Assembly: GCA_016721865.1 (NCBI GenBank)
Contig: JADKHF010000022.1
Span: 1-54,821, forward strand
Direction of reading: 5' to 3'
Source: Nitrosomonas sp.
GTDB lineage: Bacteria > Pseudomonadota > Gammaproteobacteria > Burkholderiales > Nitrosomonadaceae
DNA length: 54,821 bases
Shown here: positions 19,015 through 27,312 of the stretch, one piece after another
Position numbering within the stretch: position 1 is the stretch's first letter
Layout of the letters: each line of letters begins with the position of its first letter
The notes under the pieces: model-generated
Database searches by the model: none
What the model was told of the DNA's origin: nothing
Seen by the model: only the letters and a program-made list of their open reading frames with translations
Translations under genes and position numbers: made by a program

Positions 19015-20667
19015 TTATCTACCTTTTCTTCGTCGTTGTTTGCGGCTCTGGATGATCGGTTGATAGTCTGTTTCTATCGCGCTATCCATCTTACCTTGGC
19101 CGAATCCCTGTCCACCGCCGTCAGATCCATCATCCGGGTTGCCTTCATCCTTCTGTTTAACGATAGGAGCGTACATTTTCGCCTGATCCTCATCCAGCAT
19201 CATTGTTTTGGTTAAGAATTCATGCATCATTTCTTCCGTTGCCCCAAGATCCTTCATCTGCTGCATGGCCTGCACCAGCATCATTCCTGAGTTCATCGAA
19301 TCTGCTCTTGTGCGTTGTTTTTCAGCTTCCAGCGCTGAGATAGATCCAAAAAAATTGATCTCGTACGGACGCTCATTGGAATTGAATACAATTCCGTACT
19401 TGGTCATCGTATGGATGTCTATTACCTGATGAAAGAATTCAGATAGTGAGTTGCGTATTGTTCTTGAGTTCTCCGCTGCCTGCGCTGATATCCTAAAGAA
19501 TCCACCCTCACCAAGTCCGCCAGATAACTGATCGGCAAAGCCAAGCATGGCCAGATCAACACCAATGGCCCCGGAATACATGCGTGCGTGCAGCATAATA
19601 TCTTCTATGGTTATATTGTTGGCTCTGCCAGACTGCCCGCCATTAGAATTGCTGACGGTAGTCAACTGCTTTTCATTGAAAACGGGGATAATGTGTCGAA
19701 TCCGCTCCAATACGGGCAGGCCATTCTTAACCGCATTTTCCGCGCGGTTTTTGGATGCTGTAAGCATGGATTTAAAGGAAGTCAGGAATCTATTCTGTTG
19801 TTCCAGCGTCATGGAATCCATATTGACTGTTAACATTTGTTCGTCAATAGAATCCAGCCATCGCTGCCCGACAATTCCAACAAGAGACGAATACAGATTG
19901 TCGTATGGACCTTCTGCGTTATAGAGCAGCGATCCGCCCACCATGCTTGGCATAATCGGCAGGTTATCGATATCATCCTCGGTAATCGCAATCCGCATTG
20001 ATTTTTCCACCACACCGAACTGCGGTACCCACTGCGTGCGTGGCATTTTAAATCTTGCCATTTGAGAAATATCCAGCCTCTCGAAATTGCGGGCACCTGT
20101 GTATACCGCAAAGCCAATTGTTCTATTCCCTCGCTCGAATGGCTGAACCAGTGGCGGCCTAACCATTTCATCCGTATAGAGGTCGATTACGCCACTGGAT
20201 GGTTTTGTATAAATTCGCGCATAAGAATCACCAAAAGTTGCCCCGGTGTACGCTACTGACCGTGCAACGCGATTAAATATCGAGGCTAATGAATCGGCGA
20301 TCTCGTCAGTAATTGCTTCCAGTCGCTTATTTTCCTTCGCTTTCGCTGTTTTCTCGATAAACACCAGATCCCCACTGGTTTCATGGCCGCCAAGCGCGCA
20401 AGTGACCAACAACCCAAGCGCTGTAGCGCCAATGGGGTCAGATTCCATCATTGACCATTTTTCGTATATCTGCTGACGTGATCTTGCTGCACGTCTGTCG
20501 TTGCCAAGCAGTGAGGCAACTGTCGTTTGACCTGATCCATACAGGTATGCGTCAGATTCCTTGATTTGGCTTGCTGGTGATATATGGTTTTTAGTAAATT
20601 TGCCCGCTGGCATTCCAATACTGGCAAGAAAGCTATTGGATTTTATTTTGTCTTTAGATTGAGGCAT
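19015..20667 (-). CDS. Phage portal protein (candidate)
   Basis: 550 residues, intact. Features suiting a portal: size, an early ARSRQQIYEKWSMMESDPIG (helix followed by a membrane-apposed wing), a long central domain with TGATFGDSYARIYTKPSSGV, a helical stem region (FLTSFKSMLTASKNRAENAV), QLSGGLGEGGFFRISAQAAE, and an acidic/Gly then basic C-terminus (QSRKQRRRKGR). Portal proteins form the dodecameric DNA gate of the head. It is transcribed leftward from a divergent promoter region shared with the prohead protease candidate, also consistent with a head module. Confidence 0.65.
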   Translation of the reverse strand: MPQSKDKIKSNSFLASIGMPAGKFTKNHISPASQIKESDAYLYGSGQTTVASLLGNDRRAARSRQQIYEKWSMMESDPIGATALGLLVTCALGGHETSGDLVFIEKTAKAKENKRLEAITDEIADSLASIFNRVARSVAYTGATFGDSYARIYTKPSSGVIDLYTDEMVRPPLVQPFERGNRTIGFAVYTGARNFERLDISQMARFKMPRTQWVPQFGVVEKSMRIAITEDDIDNLPIMPSMVGGSLLYNAEGPYDNLYSSLVGIVGQRWLDSIDEQMLTVNMDSMTLEQQNRFLTSFKSMLTASKNRAENAVKNGLPVLERIRHIIPVFNEKQLTTVSNSNGGQSGRANNITIEDIMLHARMYSGAIGVDLAMLGFADQLSGGLGEGGFFRISAQAAENSRTIRNSLSEFFHQVIDIHTMTKYGIVFNSNERPYEINFFGSISALEAEKQRTRADSMNSGMMLVQAMQQMKDLGATEEMMHEFLTKTMMLDEDQAKMYAPIVKQKDEGNPDDGSDGGGQGFGQGKMDSAIETDYQPIIQSRKQRRRKGR

Positions 20668-20734
20668 ATAGTTAAACGCGCCATGTTCATGATAATTCCA
20701 TGATGTTATGGCTTTGCATATCCAAAAATGCCTT

Positions 20735-20743
20735 GATTTTCCG
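20735..20743 (-). promoter_or_regulatory. CGGAAAATC element heading the portal operon
   Basis: Minus-strand CGGAAAATC, followed by AAGGCATTTTTGGATATGC. One of six occurrences of this element, all in spacers at phage operon heads (20735, 20761, 34920, 35176, 42523, 48438). Confidence 0.4.
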
Positions 20744-20760
20744 CAACAATCCAGCGGTAC

Positions 20761-20769
20761 CGGAAAACT
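20761..20769 (+). promoter_or_regulatory. CGGAAAACT element heading the rightward head-gene operon
   Basis: Faces away from the minus-strand copy 17 bp to its left, giving a divergent arrangement. An AAGGAG ribosome site precedes the first gene at 20833. Confidence 0.4.
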
Positions 20770-20832
20770 GCGGTTTAAAGAGGTTTTTCAGAGGGCATTA
20801 TTGATCCTAAATAGATTAAACAAGGAGTCAAT

Positions 20833-21684
20833 ATGCCCATATCTACGCCAATGATTCAATATTCCCTCAAGGATAGAGGGCGAAAACACACCGGGCAGGT
20901 GCGCAATTTCAACACTAAATTGATTTGCGATGCCATAAATAGTCCGGCCTGTCAGGAAATGGTTTCATCCCGTGGAATGCTTGGATATTACGGCCATCTA
21001 CCGCGCGTGCGCTTTGGCATGATGCCATCCGAGGGCGGCATGGATGGCGGCAAGTATGTGCCAGTCGATCCCGCATTCGTTACCACACACCTGAGCGCAA
21101 CGCCTGAGGGAATCATCCGGCATCAGGCCGAATTTCTTGACACCGCAGCCGGTTTGATTGCTGCCAAGATGTGGAATGGCAAGGTTGGCGGGTTTTCTTC
21201 TGCAATCGATGAGGCTAAACCCCAGTTCTTTGGATTTGATTACGTTGCGCAGCCCAATTACCTGGGCAATTCCTTCCGTGGCGTTGTCTTGGATGATGTC
21301 ATGGGCGGTAATTTCGGGGAGCTTACCTACGACGATATCTATGCGGCTGAACAAGACGAACAAAAACAAGCAATGATTGTGTTGCTGGATAGCTTGGATC
21401 GTGAGCGCAATATGGCCAGCGAAACGATCGAGCGGCTACAGCATGAAAATGAGCAGCTGCTATCCATGCTTGCCAATAAAGGTATTGATCAGTCAACGGC
21501 TCTTGATTCAGCGTTCATTATGCCATTCACGCACACGGCAAAAGGCAGAACCCTGGATTCAATAAAACAAGAATCCATAGCCTTTAAAAACGCCAATCTT
21601 CCCGGCTATGTTGTGCCGATTGCGGAAAACGAGCTAGAGCCTGACCCGTTAGCCGGTCGCCTGATAAATAAATTCCAAAGGTAG
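20833..21684 (+). CDS. Prohead protease/scaffold candidate
   Basis: 283 residues. The first 150 read like a T4 gp21-type prohead protease: an N-terminal RNFNTKLICDAIN, GMLGYYGHLPRVRFGM with a candidate catalytic His, then VTTHLSATPEGIIRHQAEFL and AAKMWNGKVGGFSSAID with a candidate Ser. The C-terminal third is helical (DRERNMASETIERLQHENEQ), as expected for a fused scaffold. Position next to the portal and upstream of the capsid fits. The family call rests on pattern and position only. Confidence 0.5.
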   Translation: MPISTPMIQYSLKDRGRKHTGQVRNFNTKLICDAINSPACQEMVSSRGMLGYYGHLPRVRFGMMPSEGGMDGGKYVPVDPAFVTTHLSATPEGIIRHQAEFLDTAAGLIAAKMWNGKVGGFSSAIDEAKPQFFGFDYVAQPNYLGNSFRGVVLDDVMGGNFGELTYDDIYAAEQDEQKQAMIVLLDSLDRERNMASETIERLQHENEQLLSMLANKGIDQSTALDSAFIMPFTHTAKGRTLDSIKQESIAFKNANLPGYVVPIAENELEPDPLAGRLINKFQR

Positions 21685-21696
21685 GAAGCCTAAGCT

Positions 21697-22422
21697 ATGT
21701 CAGAAGAAGTCAAGTTAGCTTTCGGTGGCTACATGGGCGCTTATTACAGTTCCTTGGTTCCAAGAACCAAATCGATGCAGGAGTACATTACGCGCGGACT
21801 GGCAACCAGTATTGTGTGGGCACCTTCTCGCATGGTTGATCTTGCCGAAGAAATGCTTGCTTCGTGGCAGCGTAATGACACGGACGGTACCGCCACTCAC
21901 CCGGCAAAAATGCCAGTTATCCTTGTGGCTATGGCAAAGGATTACACGCCTACCGGTCGTGATTACGCTCGCCAAATAGCCGATGAGGTAGAGGTTGTAT
22001 TTCCTGAGGATGAAAAGGAGCGTTGCTTCAAAGTTGATGTGAGTCTTGGAGATATAAGGACTCAAGTGGCATTTTGCGCGCATGACGAGCCTACTGCCAG
22101 AGAACTTGCCAGGCAGTTTACCAAGTACGTGGATAAAACAAACAGCAGGAGATTCGAGGCAATCTATAAATTCGCCGGGATAAATCACGCATTCCCGGTG
22201 CAGATCGAGTCACCTGAAATTATTTCTGTGTCCACTCAAACGGATTCCAAGAATCTAACAATACTGGCTTGCGACCTTACTCTGAGGGCTGCAATACCAA
22301 CATTTTACGCGCCTGGTGATGATGATCCCAATGATGGAAAGGGTACCGATGGAGATCCCGACGATCCATCCGGGTATCAGGTTGTAATTCAGGTTAACAA
22401 CGAAGAAGAGGATGTTCTGTAA
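21697..22422 (+). CDS. Phage structural protein, possibly neck or tail completion
   Basis: 241 residues, intact; a ribosome site GGAAG precedes the ATG. MSEEVKLAFGGYMGAYYSSL is followed by a mixed alpha/beta domain (KMPVILVAMAKDYTPTGRDY, TQVAFCAHDEPTARELARQF) and ends in an acidic Asp/Gly-rich linker (DDDPNDGKGTDGDPDDPSG) with a beta hairpin. The fold order recalls head-tail connector or tail-terminator proteins, but no family is recognised. Its stop overlaps the next start (TAATGG). Confidence 0.4.
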   Translation: MSEEVKLAFGGYMGAYYSSLVPRTKSMQEYITRGLATSIVWAPSRMVDLAEEMLASWQRNDTDGTATHPAKMPVILVAMAKDYTPTGRDYARQIADEVEVVFPEDEKERCFKVDVSLGDIRTQVAFCAHDEPTARELARQFTKYVDKTNSRRFEAIYKFAGINHAFPVQIESPEIISVSTQTDSKNLTILACDLTLRAAIPTFYAPGDDDPNDGKGTDGDPDDPSGYQVVIQVNNEEEDVL

Positions 22423-22675
22423 TGGAAATTTACATTGATATTAATCTTGATTTGATGAAGAACATCGGGTTTTGTGGGTGCTGGTGGGGTTGGTTTGGCT
22501 ACTTGTTGTGCTCAGAAATGGTATGCGTGATGTTGATGATTATTATTTTATTAGAGAGAGTCTTGGCATAGTTATTTTTATTGCGGTCATCGGATGGCCT
22601 TATAACCTTATCTGCTGGATATTTTCATGGCATATCTGGTTGATGCCGGTTGGTGATCTATTTAAACGAAAATGA
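22422..22675 (+). pseudogene. Small phage membrane protein, frameshifted
   Basis: A start overlapping the previous stop gives MEIYIDINLDLMKNI; the neighbouring frame then reads VLVGLVWLLVVLRNGMRDVD, YFIRESLGIVIFIAVIGWP and a final LICWIFSWHIWLMPVG, so there are three hydrophobic stretches. One base change near 22468 separates the frames. The end overlaps the next gene by four bases. Small membrane proteins among head genes are often holin-like, but nothing here shows that. Confidence 0.45.
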
Positions 22676-23160
22676 TCAAAATCCAAGCAACATTCATTGG
22701 TTATGGCGGGCGTGCTTGCACCCTGTTTTCAGCTATCGATCCCGATTCAAATGTTTTGGTTGTCAGTGTTGAATCTGAATACAGGCCGGATCGCAAGGGC
22801 GGCTGTATCGTCATAACCAATAATCCTGATATCCCGTACGACAGCTTGTTTACTGATGACGATATCAAATCGGCCATATCTGCTTTCTTTGCGTTCAAGA
22901 CCGGTTTTGCCAATGACAACAAAAGCCAAAGATTGGTGTTTTCTGAACGGGCGGCCAGATCAAATCCAGAGCAATCGATTGAGAAGGATGGAATGGATCA
23001 TTCCGGTCCGCGCTATCGCATATCCGAAGGCGTTACCTGCGGGCAGATTGCGGCACTAGCTACATGCCTGTATGCGTCACGCTCCGGAACGATTGGGCAA
23101 TCGCTGGATATGTTTGATGCGCTTAACGCACTGTCGCGCGGCGAAATTATTACTATTTGA
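22672..23160 (+). CDS. Hypothetical phage protein
   Basis: 162 residues, ATG overlapping the previous stop (ATGA). A beta-rich N-terminus (IKIQATFIGYGGRACTLFSA) is followed by a helical C-terminus (TCGQIAALATCLYASRSGTI). No family is recognised. The tight spacing on both sides shows it is part of the head-gene operon. Confidence 0.5.
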   Translation: MIKIQATFIGYGGRACTLFSAIDPDSNVLVVSVESEYRPDRKGGCIVITNNPDIPYDSLFTDDDIKSAISAFFAFKTGFANDNKSQRLVFSERAARSNPEQSIEKDGMDHSGPRYRISEGVTCGQIAALATCLYASRSGTIGQSLDMFDALNALSRGEIITI

Positions 23161-23171
23161 GAGATCCTTTG

Positions 23172-23501
23172 ATGATAGATAAAAACTCCGCTGCAGCTAG
23201 AAATTTCTACAGGGAAATAAGAAAGTTTGCGGAAAGAACAAAGTCGTGGGAAATCCATATTTCGTATGAAACAAAGCCGGACGAAGCATACGACCTGACG
23301 CTGGTTTCTCAGCGCGTGTACGGCAGGCGTGATGAATTTCTTACTATCATGGCTGCGGCTGGCTTGGATATGGTGGATCAGGCATTGCCGCAAAAACGTT
23401 TGACGTTGCCTACTGAAGCGCAGCTCTATGCAATCAAGAGAAGCGCCGGATTCGAGTCTGTTGCTGAAAGCAGGGAAAACTTTTCACCAACTTGGGCGTA
23501 A
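23172..23501 (+). CDS. Hypothetical phage protein
   Basis: 109 residues from MIDKNSAAARNFYREIRKFA; the ATG at 23172 is chosen because a GAGAGA ribosome site lies just upstream. It is helical at the start and mixed later (QRVYGRRDEFLTIMAAAGLD, LPTEAQLYAIKRSAGF). It fits between two intact genes with 11-base gaps and has no recognised domain. Confidence 0.5.
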   Translation: MIDKNSAAARNFYREIRKFAERTKSWEIHISYETKPDEAYDLTLVSQRVYGRRDEFLTIMAAAGLDMVDQALPQKRLTLPTEAQLYAIKRSAGFESVAESRENFSPTWA

Positions 23502-23510
23502 TACCGAGCC

Positions 23511-24596
23511 ATGGTTAATTTATGGTTAGGAAAGCTTAAAGGGCATATAAGCGAGGCCAAAAATCGCGCCAAAGCCGACAAACTTGAGCGGGAAGCAGCA
23601 GAAAAACACCCCAATTCGATCATACTCACCAAGCGCGAGGTGCAAGGGGAGTGGGATGCCAGCCGAGTATTGGTGACAACCATAGGCGGTGCCCCGCGTC
23701 CGATCACGACCAATGATCTTGCGCAATTCCGTCACAACATGCGGATGGCGCAGAAGAACTTTAACGGCGATGGTATTACCGCGCGTCAAGTTATTGATCT
23801 TGCATCATCCAAACCCATGCCCGGCACCGGTTCGGATACAGACATCGACCGCGCAAGAAAACAGATAACAATGGCGGTACCGGTATCTGCATTCAACAAT
23901 GAAGTTCGGTTCATAACCAACGCCGGACCGGATTCGGAAGTTAACCGGCATCATGTGCTGGTGCGCTTTAATGCGTTTTCAGTCGCCGCGAATAAGTTAA
24001 TGGCATCCACTGCCAAAGAGAGAAGAGATCCCAAACAAACCGCCAATTGGCTAAGAAAGCAGAAATTGGCCTTTGATTGCAGTTGCGGCAGGCATCGGTA
24101 CTGGTTTCGGTATATCAGCACAATCGGAAACTTTAACGCCGGTCGGAAAGAAATGGGCTTCCCAAAAATACGCAATCCAAACCTGAAGGGCGTGGCGTGC
24201 AAGCATGTATTGCGCGTGATGTCTGAGGTCGAATCATCAACTTCAGTGTTGAATTTCCTGGCAAAGCACATGGAGAAATTGCGTGATTCGCAAGACAACA
24301 CGGCCAAGCATCGAATAAAACAGAAAGAGCATGACGATGAGATCAAAAAGAGAGCGAATTCCCGCGTAAATACAATTAAAACCAGCGAGCAACGAGCGGC
24401 TGAAAGAAAAAGAGCCAAAGAGCGCGAATCGCTGCATAAGAAAGCCAAGCAGGTAAAAAGGATTGAGAGAAAGCCAACGGCCACGCGCAGGATAGAAGCG
24501 GCGCTTGCGTCAGGTAAGTTATCTGCTTCAGATTTGGAAGTGTTGCGAAGGATTGGATTTACTGACAAACAGGTAGCAGAAAAACTCAAAGGATAA
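23511..24596 (+). CDS. Phage protein with a SWIM-like zinc finger
   Basis: 361 residues. The centre reads FDCSCGRHRYWFRY and, 33 residues on, GVACKHVLRVM, a CxC...CxH arrangement typical of SWIM zinc fingers, which bind DNA or protein in transposases, helicase partners and recombination regulators. The C-terminal 120 residues are strongly basic and helical (KRANSRVNTIKTSEQRAAER, KAKQVKRIERKPTATRR), ending in a helix-turn-helix-like SASDLEVLRRIGFTDKQVAE. Such a protein among head genes could bind DNA inside the capsid or act at packaging; this is inference. Confidence 0.55.
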   Translation: MVNLWLGKLKGHISEAKNRAKADKLEREAAEKHPNSIILTKREVQGEWDASRVLVTTIGGAPRPITTNDLAQFRHNMRMAQKNFNGDGITARQVIDLASSKPMPGTGSDTDIDRARKQITMAVPVSAFNNEVRFITNAGPDSEVNRHHVLVRFNAFSVAANKLMASTAKERRDPKQTANWLRKQKLAFDCSCGRHRYWFRYISTIGNFNAGRKEMGFPKIRNPNLKGVACKHVLRVMSEVESSTSVLNFLAKHMEKLRDSQDNTAKHRIKQKEHDDEIKKRANSRVNTIKTSEQRAAERKRAKERESLHKKAKQVKRIERKPTATRRIEAALASGKLSASDLEVLRRIGFTDKQVAEKLKG

Positions 24597-24601
24597 GAGA
24601 C

Positions 24602-25084
24602 ATGTTAACGAACGTACCTTCAGGTGTTAATCGCATGGCGCGCAATATCGTCATTAATCATCCCAATTCTTTTGAATGCCAGATGTACAGAAAATCTGTA
24701 AATAGAGCGAATGAATCAGAGGCTATGGGAATGCCAACTATTGGAGGGCTTGGTGTCATCAGCGCGGAAGATGAGGAGGACATTTCTTACGATCACCTTG
24801 GCAACGGTTACGCATTGCAGGCCGAGCCATTCTCGCCGTCATCGATGTTTGAGCGGCAGGATGCCAATAACGGCTTCTCTAATGAACTGCGTTTCTTGAT
24901 TGAGCCTGAACAGCCAACTGGTGCTGAAGGTAACTTCACGCCACGTAAAGGTGATGTTATGTATATCGTCATATCTGATGATGTCAGGCTGGCTTATGAA
25001 GTGGTTGATATTGAGACTGTTATGAATATCGCGCCATTTGCAATGCGTTATGTAACCAATCGCCGGGGTGATTTGGATATTTGA
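24602..25084 (+). CDS. Phage structural protein, candidate head-closure or connector
   Basis: 160 residues, five bases after the SWIM gene. The protein is beta-rich in its second half (RKGDVMYIVISDDVRLAYEV, MNIAPFAMRYVTNRRGDL). A 'GD.xYI.I..D...YEV' core is the kind seen in small SH3-like connector proteins. No exact family is recognised. It is the last phage gene before the integron cassettes. Confidence 0.4.
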   Translation: MLTNVPSGVNRMARNIVINHPNSFECQMYRKSVNRANESEAMGMPTIGGLGVISAEDEEDISYDHLGNGYALQAEPFSPSSMFERQDANNGFSNELRFLIEPEQPTGAEGNFTPRKGDVMYIVISDDVRLAYEVVDIETVMNIAPFAMRYVTNRRGDLDI

Positions 25085-25150
25085 TTGGTATGTGACGAGT
25101 CAATGATAATGAATAAAGACAAAATAACTTTGATACTTTTGGTAATTTAT

Positions 25151-25176
25151 GCCTGACTTGATCAGGCGTTTTTTTA
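25151..25176 (+). terminator. Intrinsic terminator
   Basis: GCCTGA and TCAGGC flank a short loop and are followed by GTTTTTTT. It ends the head-gene operon and is the first part of repeat copy B, as its counterpart at 12246 begins copy A. Confidence 0.7.
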
Positions 25177-25410
25177 CTGTAAAACATACCTGTAATATTT
25201 GCGTTTAACTGATTTGTTACGAGTGTATCGAACGTGCTAATAAAGATTATTCAGTTTAGAAAATATATTAATATTATGAAGTTGTTTTGCATATCTCAAC
25301 TACTTAATAATTAAACATATAAGTAGATATTTTTAAGGCAATATAGCAGAGAAAAATACAAAAACGGCAAACAACAAGAAATATAAACACGCTTAGGAAT
25401 ATGGTGAAAA
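25151..25410. repeat. Dispersed repeat, copy B
   Basis: Partner of 12246-12450, with about 90 extra AT-rich bases at 25265-25355. It lies exactly between the last head gene and the cassette array. The following 200 bases (25411-25613) hold no gene that I can see, only an AT-rich leader. Confidence 0.7.
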
Positions 25411-25663
25411 CAAGAGTATTAAACTCCATGCTATTATTATGAATTTGTAGCCCCCTGTGTTACTTGAACGGAGGAAAAATGGTGCGTTTACACTTTATAT
25501 TAAGAGCTTTTCTATTCTTTTGTTACTTAAGTAATAAGGAGTTAGGAAAACTTAGTCAAGTTATATGACATTCCGTTCCAGATTGTGAGACATTATTTGT
25601 CGGATATATTACGTTAGCCCTCTTACAACATACGCCGCGCAGCCGGCTCGAATCGGAGGATTT

Positions 25664-26782
25664 ATGGTCGTACGAAAGAAGGCACCCCCAGCCCCTGATG
25701 TTCGTGACAGTCAAGCGGATTCACCATCGCCCGTGGCCAAGCGCAACCGCGCGTTCGTATTCATTAGCCATGACAGTCGAGACGCGGACCTTGCCGGAGC
25801 GTTTGCCAACCTTCTGTCAGATGTCAGTGCAGGAACGCTCAAGTCGTTTCGCTCATCTGATAAAAATGGCAGTTCCGGTATCGAGTTTGGAACAGAGTGG
25901 TACAAGGCAATCATGTCTCAGTTGGGGGACGCCACTGACGTGGTGGCTCTCTTGACACACCACAGCACGGATCGCCCGTGGATTCTCTATGAGGCCGGTG
26001 TCGCCAAAGGGAAACTAGATACCAATGTGCTTGGCGTCGCCCTCGGGGTTCCGCTTGAAAAGGTCAGCACAGGTCCATTCGGCCAATTTCAGAACTGTGG
26101 CGATGACGAAGACTCACTGACGAAGTTGGTGATACAACTGCTCCAGCGAAACCCAGATGCTTCACCCCGCGAGGAAGCGGTTCGAATGCAGGTTCGCGTG
26201 TTCCTCGAGGGCACGAAGAAGCTACTAACCACCAAGGAAGTCGACTTGCCTGCATCCGACGAGAGCAACGTCGCGAAGCTGTTCGAAGAGGTTAAAATCA
26301 TGGTGCGCGAGTTGCCAGAACGCGTTGAGGACAGGGTTCGCTCTGTGGGCAAGCGTGGTGCAATGAAACGAATGCGCAAGTTCCATCCCATGATGTTCGA
26401 AGAGCTCCTGTTTCACCCGGCACTTCGAGAGAGCCGGAACGGCCCAGCTGCCGCTTGGTTGCTCTTCATGTCCGTATTCCGCGATGATATCCCTTGGCTT
26501 TACGACATGGGTCTTGATCTCTACCAAGCGCTGCGAATCGGTGACCTAGACCAGATATCGAGCGCGAGAAAGGACCTTCTGTCCATTCTTGAGGCAACAA
26601 CTCGGGGGCCGTTCTTCCATGAGATGCTTCGCCCTGAAGACGAGGAGATCTACTTCCTTGTCCGGCACATACCAGAGATGATTGACCGTTTTCTAGCCCC
26701 CCTTCTTGATCGAGAGGAGTCCCCTAGAGAGCGGGTTTTGGTGCGGCGCCCGCCACCGCCCACACCGCCGAAAGAGGGCTAA
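25664..26782 (+). CDS. TIR-domain protein, integron cassette 1
   Basis: 372 residues from an ATG behind GGAGG. Residues about 28-165 form a TIR fold: RAFVFISHDSRDADLAGAFA (strand A and box 1), FRSSDKNGSSGIEFGTEWYK, DVVALLTHHSTDRPWILYEA with a candidate catalytic Glu in YEAG, and VLGVALGVPLEKV. TIR proteins in bacteria often deplete NAD or make cyclic ADP-ribose signals during phage defence. The C-terminal 200 residues are helical, without a recognised sensor, and end in a proline stretch. Its base composition is richer in GC than the phage genes, and its stop codon lies inside the attC site. Confidence 0.8.
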   Translation: MVVRKKAPPAPDVRDSQADSPSPVAKRNRAFVFISHDSRDADLAGAFANLLSDVSAGTLKSFRSSDKNGSSGIEFGTEWYKAIMSQLGDATDVVALLTHHSTDRPWILYEAGVAKGKLDTNVLGVALGVPLEKVSTGPFGQFQNCGDDEDSLTKLVIQLLQRNPDASPREEAVRMQVRVFLEGTKKLLTTKEVDLPASDESNVAKLFEEVKIMVRELPERVEDRVRSVGKRGAMKRMRKFHPMMFEELLFHPALRESRNGPAAAWLLFMSVFRDDIPWLYDMGLDLYQALRIGDLDQISSARKDLLSILEATTRGPFFHEMLRPEDEEIYFLVRHIPEMIDRFLAPLLDREESPRERVLVRRPPPPTPPKEG

Positions 26783-26836
26783 CCCCTCCGTCAAGGGGGC
26801 CTGCCGAAGGCAGGTCCCTTACGTCGAACGTTGGGC
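26777..26836 (+). other. attC recombination site 1
   Basis: Sixty bases, from GGCTAAC to GTTGGGC. The layout GGCTAACCCCTCCGTCAAGG, central hairpin GCCTGCCGAAGGC, then CCTTACGTCGAACGTTGGGC matches the classic 59-base element (compare the aadA attC, which has TCGTTCAAGC and CTCAAGCGTTAG). It overlaps the last codon of the TIR gene. Confidence 0.85.
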
Positions 26837-26883
26837 ATCAAGTTTCTGCTTACCGACTTAACTTAACTTTTGAAGGTTATTAT

Positions 26884-27252
26884 ATGTCGCAATATTGGGT
26901 TGTTGGTGCAATGTTTGGTGGTCATGACGATCAATCAGAAACATTTATTCGCAGAGGATATTGGTTTTTAGGCTGGGAAGACAAAGATCAACCATCTCAA
27001 GCAGCATTAAGAGATCAAATCAAAATTGGTGACCGCATAGCAATTAAACGAATGCTTGGGCAAGGTGCTACAAACATCGAAATTCGTGCGCTTGGAACTG
27101 TCAAGGAAATTGACCCAGAAGATAAACGTGTTTATATCCACTGGGCAGTCTCTGGGTTACAAAGACAGGTCCCATCAAAAGGTGCATTCAAATCCATACA
27201 TGGTCCCTTTTCCGCAGATGATGATTGGACCAGATTGGTCTTTCAACTCTAA
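26884..27252 (+). CDS. EVE/PUA-like protein, integron cassette 2
   Basis: 122 residues. MSQYWVVGAMFGG opens a beta barrel; RRGYWFLGWEDKD, then IKIGDRIAIKRMLGQG and IEIRALGTVKEI follow. The 'GDxIAIK...IxAxGxV' core is that of EVE/PUA-like domains, which bind modified bases and often accompany restriction or signalling proteins. No catalytic domain is attached. It is in the same array as the TIR gene but in a separate cassette, so a partnership is only possible, not shown. Confidence 0.5.
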   Translation: MSQYWVVGAMFGGHDDQSETFIRRGYWFLGWEDKDQPSQAALRDQIKIGDRIAIKRMLGQGATNIEIRALGTVKEIDPEDKRVYIHWAVSGLQRQVPSKGAFKSIHGPFSADDDWTRLVFQL

Positions 27253-27259
27253 AAATAAT

Positions 27260-27279
27260 GCCCAAATTAAATGTTAGAC
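27260..27279 (+). other. Collapsed attC site 2
   Basis: GCCCAAATTAAATGTTAGAC: both outer core sites are kept, but the stem-loop between them is missing. The left core pairs with the start of its own cassette (TTGGGC), which shows it was an attC. It probably cannot fold as a recombination substrate. Confidence 0.6.
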
Positions 27280-27312
27280 AGACGGTGCATCACAAGGTCA
27301 AATGGGAAACGC

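Noticed and set aside
25590..25620. attI site ahead of cassette 1
   Set aside because: There is only a core-like GTTAGCC and no integrase gene or second binding site upstream; it is explained as the cassette's own 5' end.
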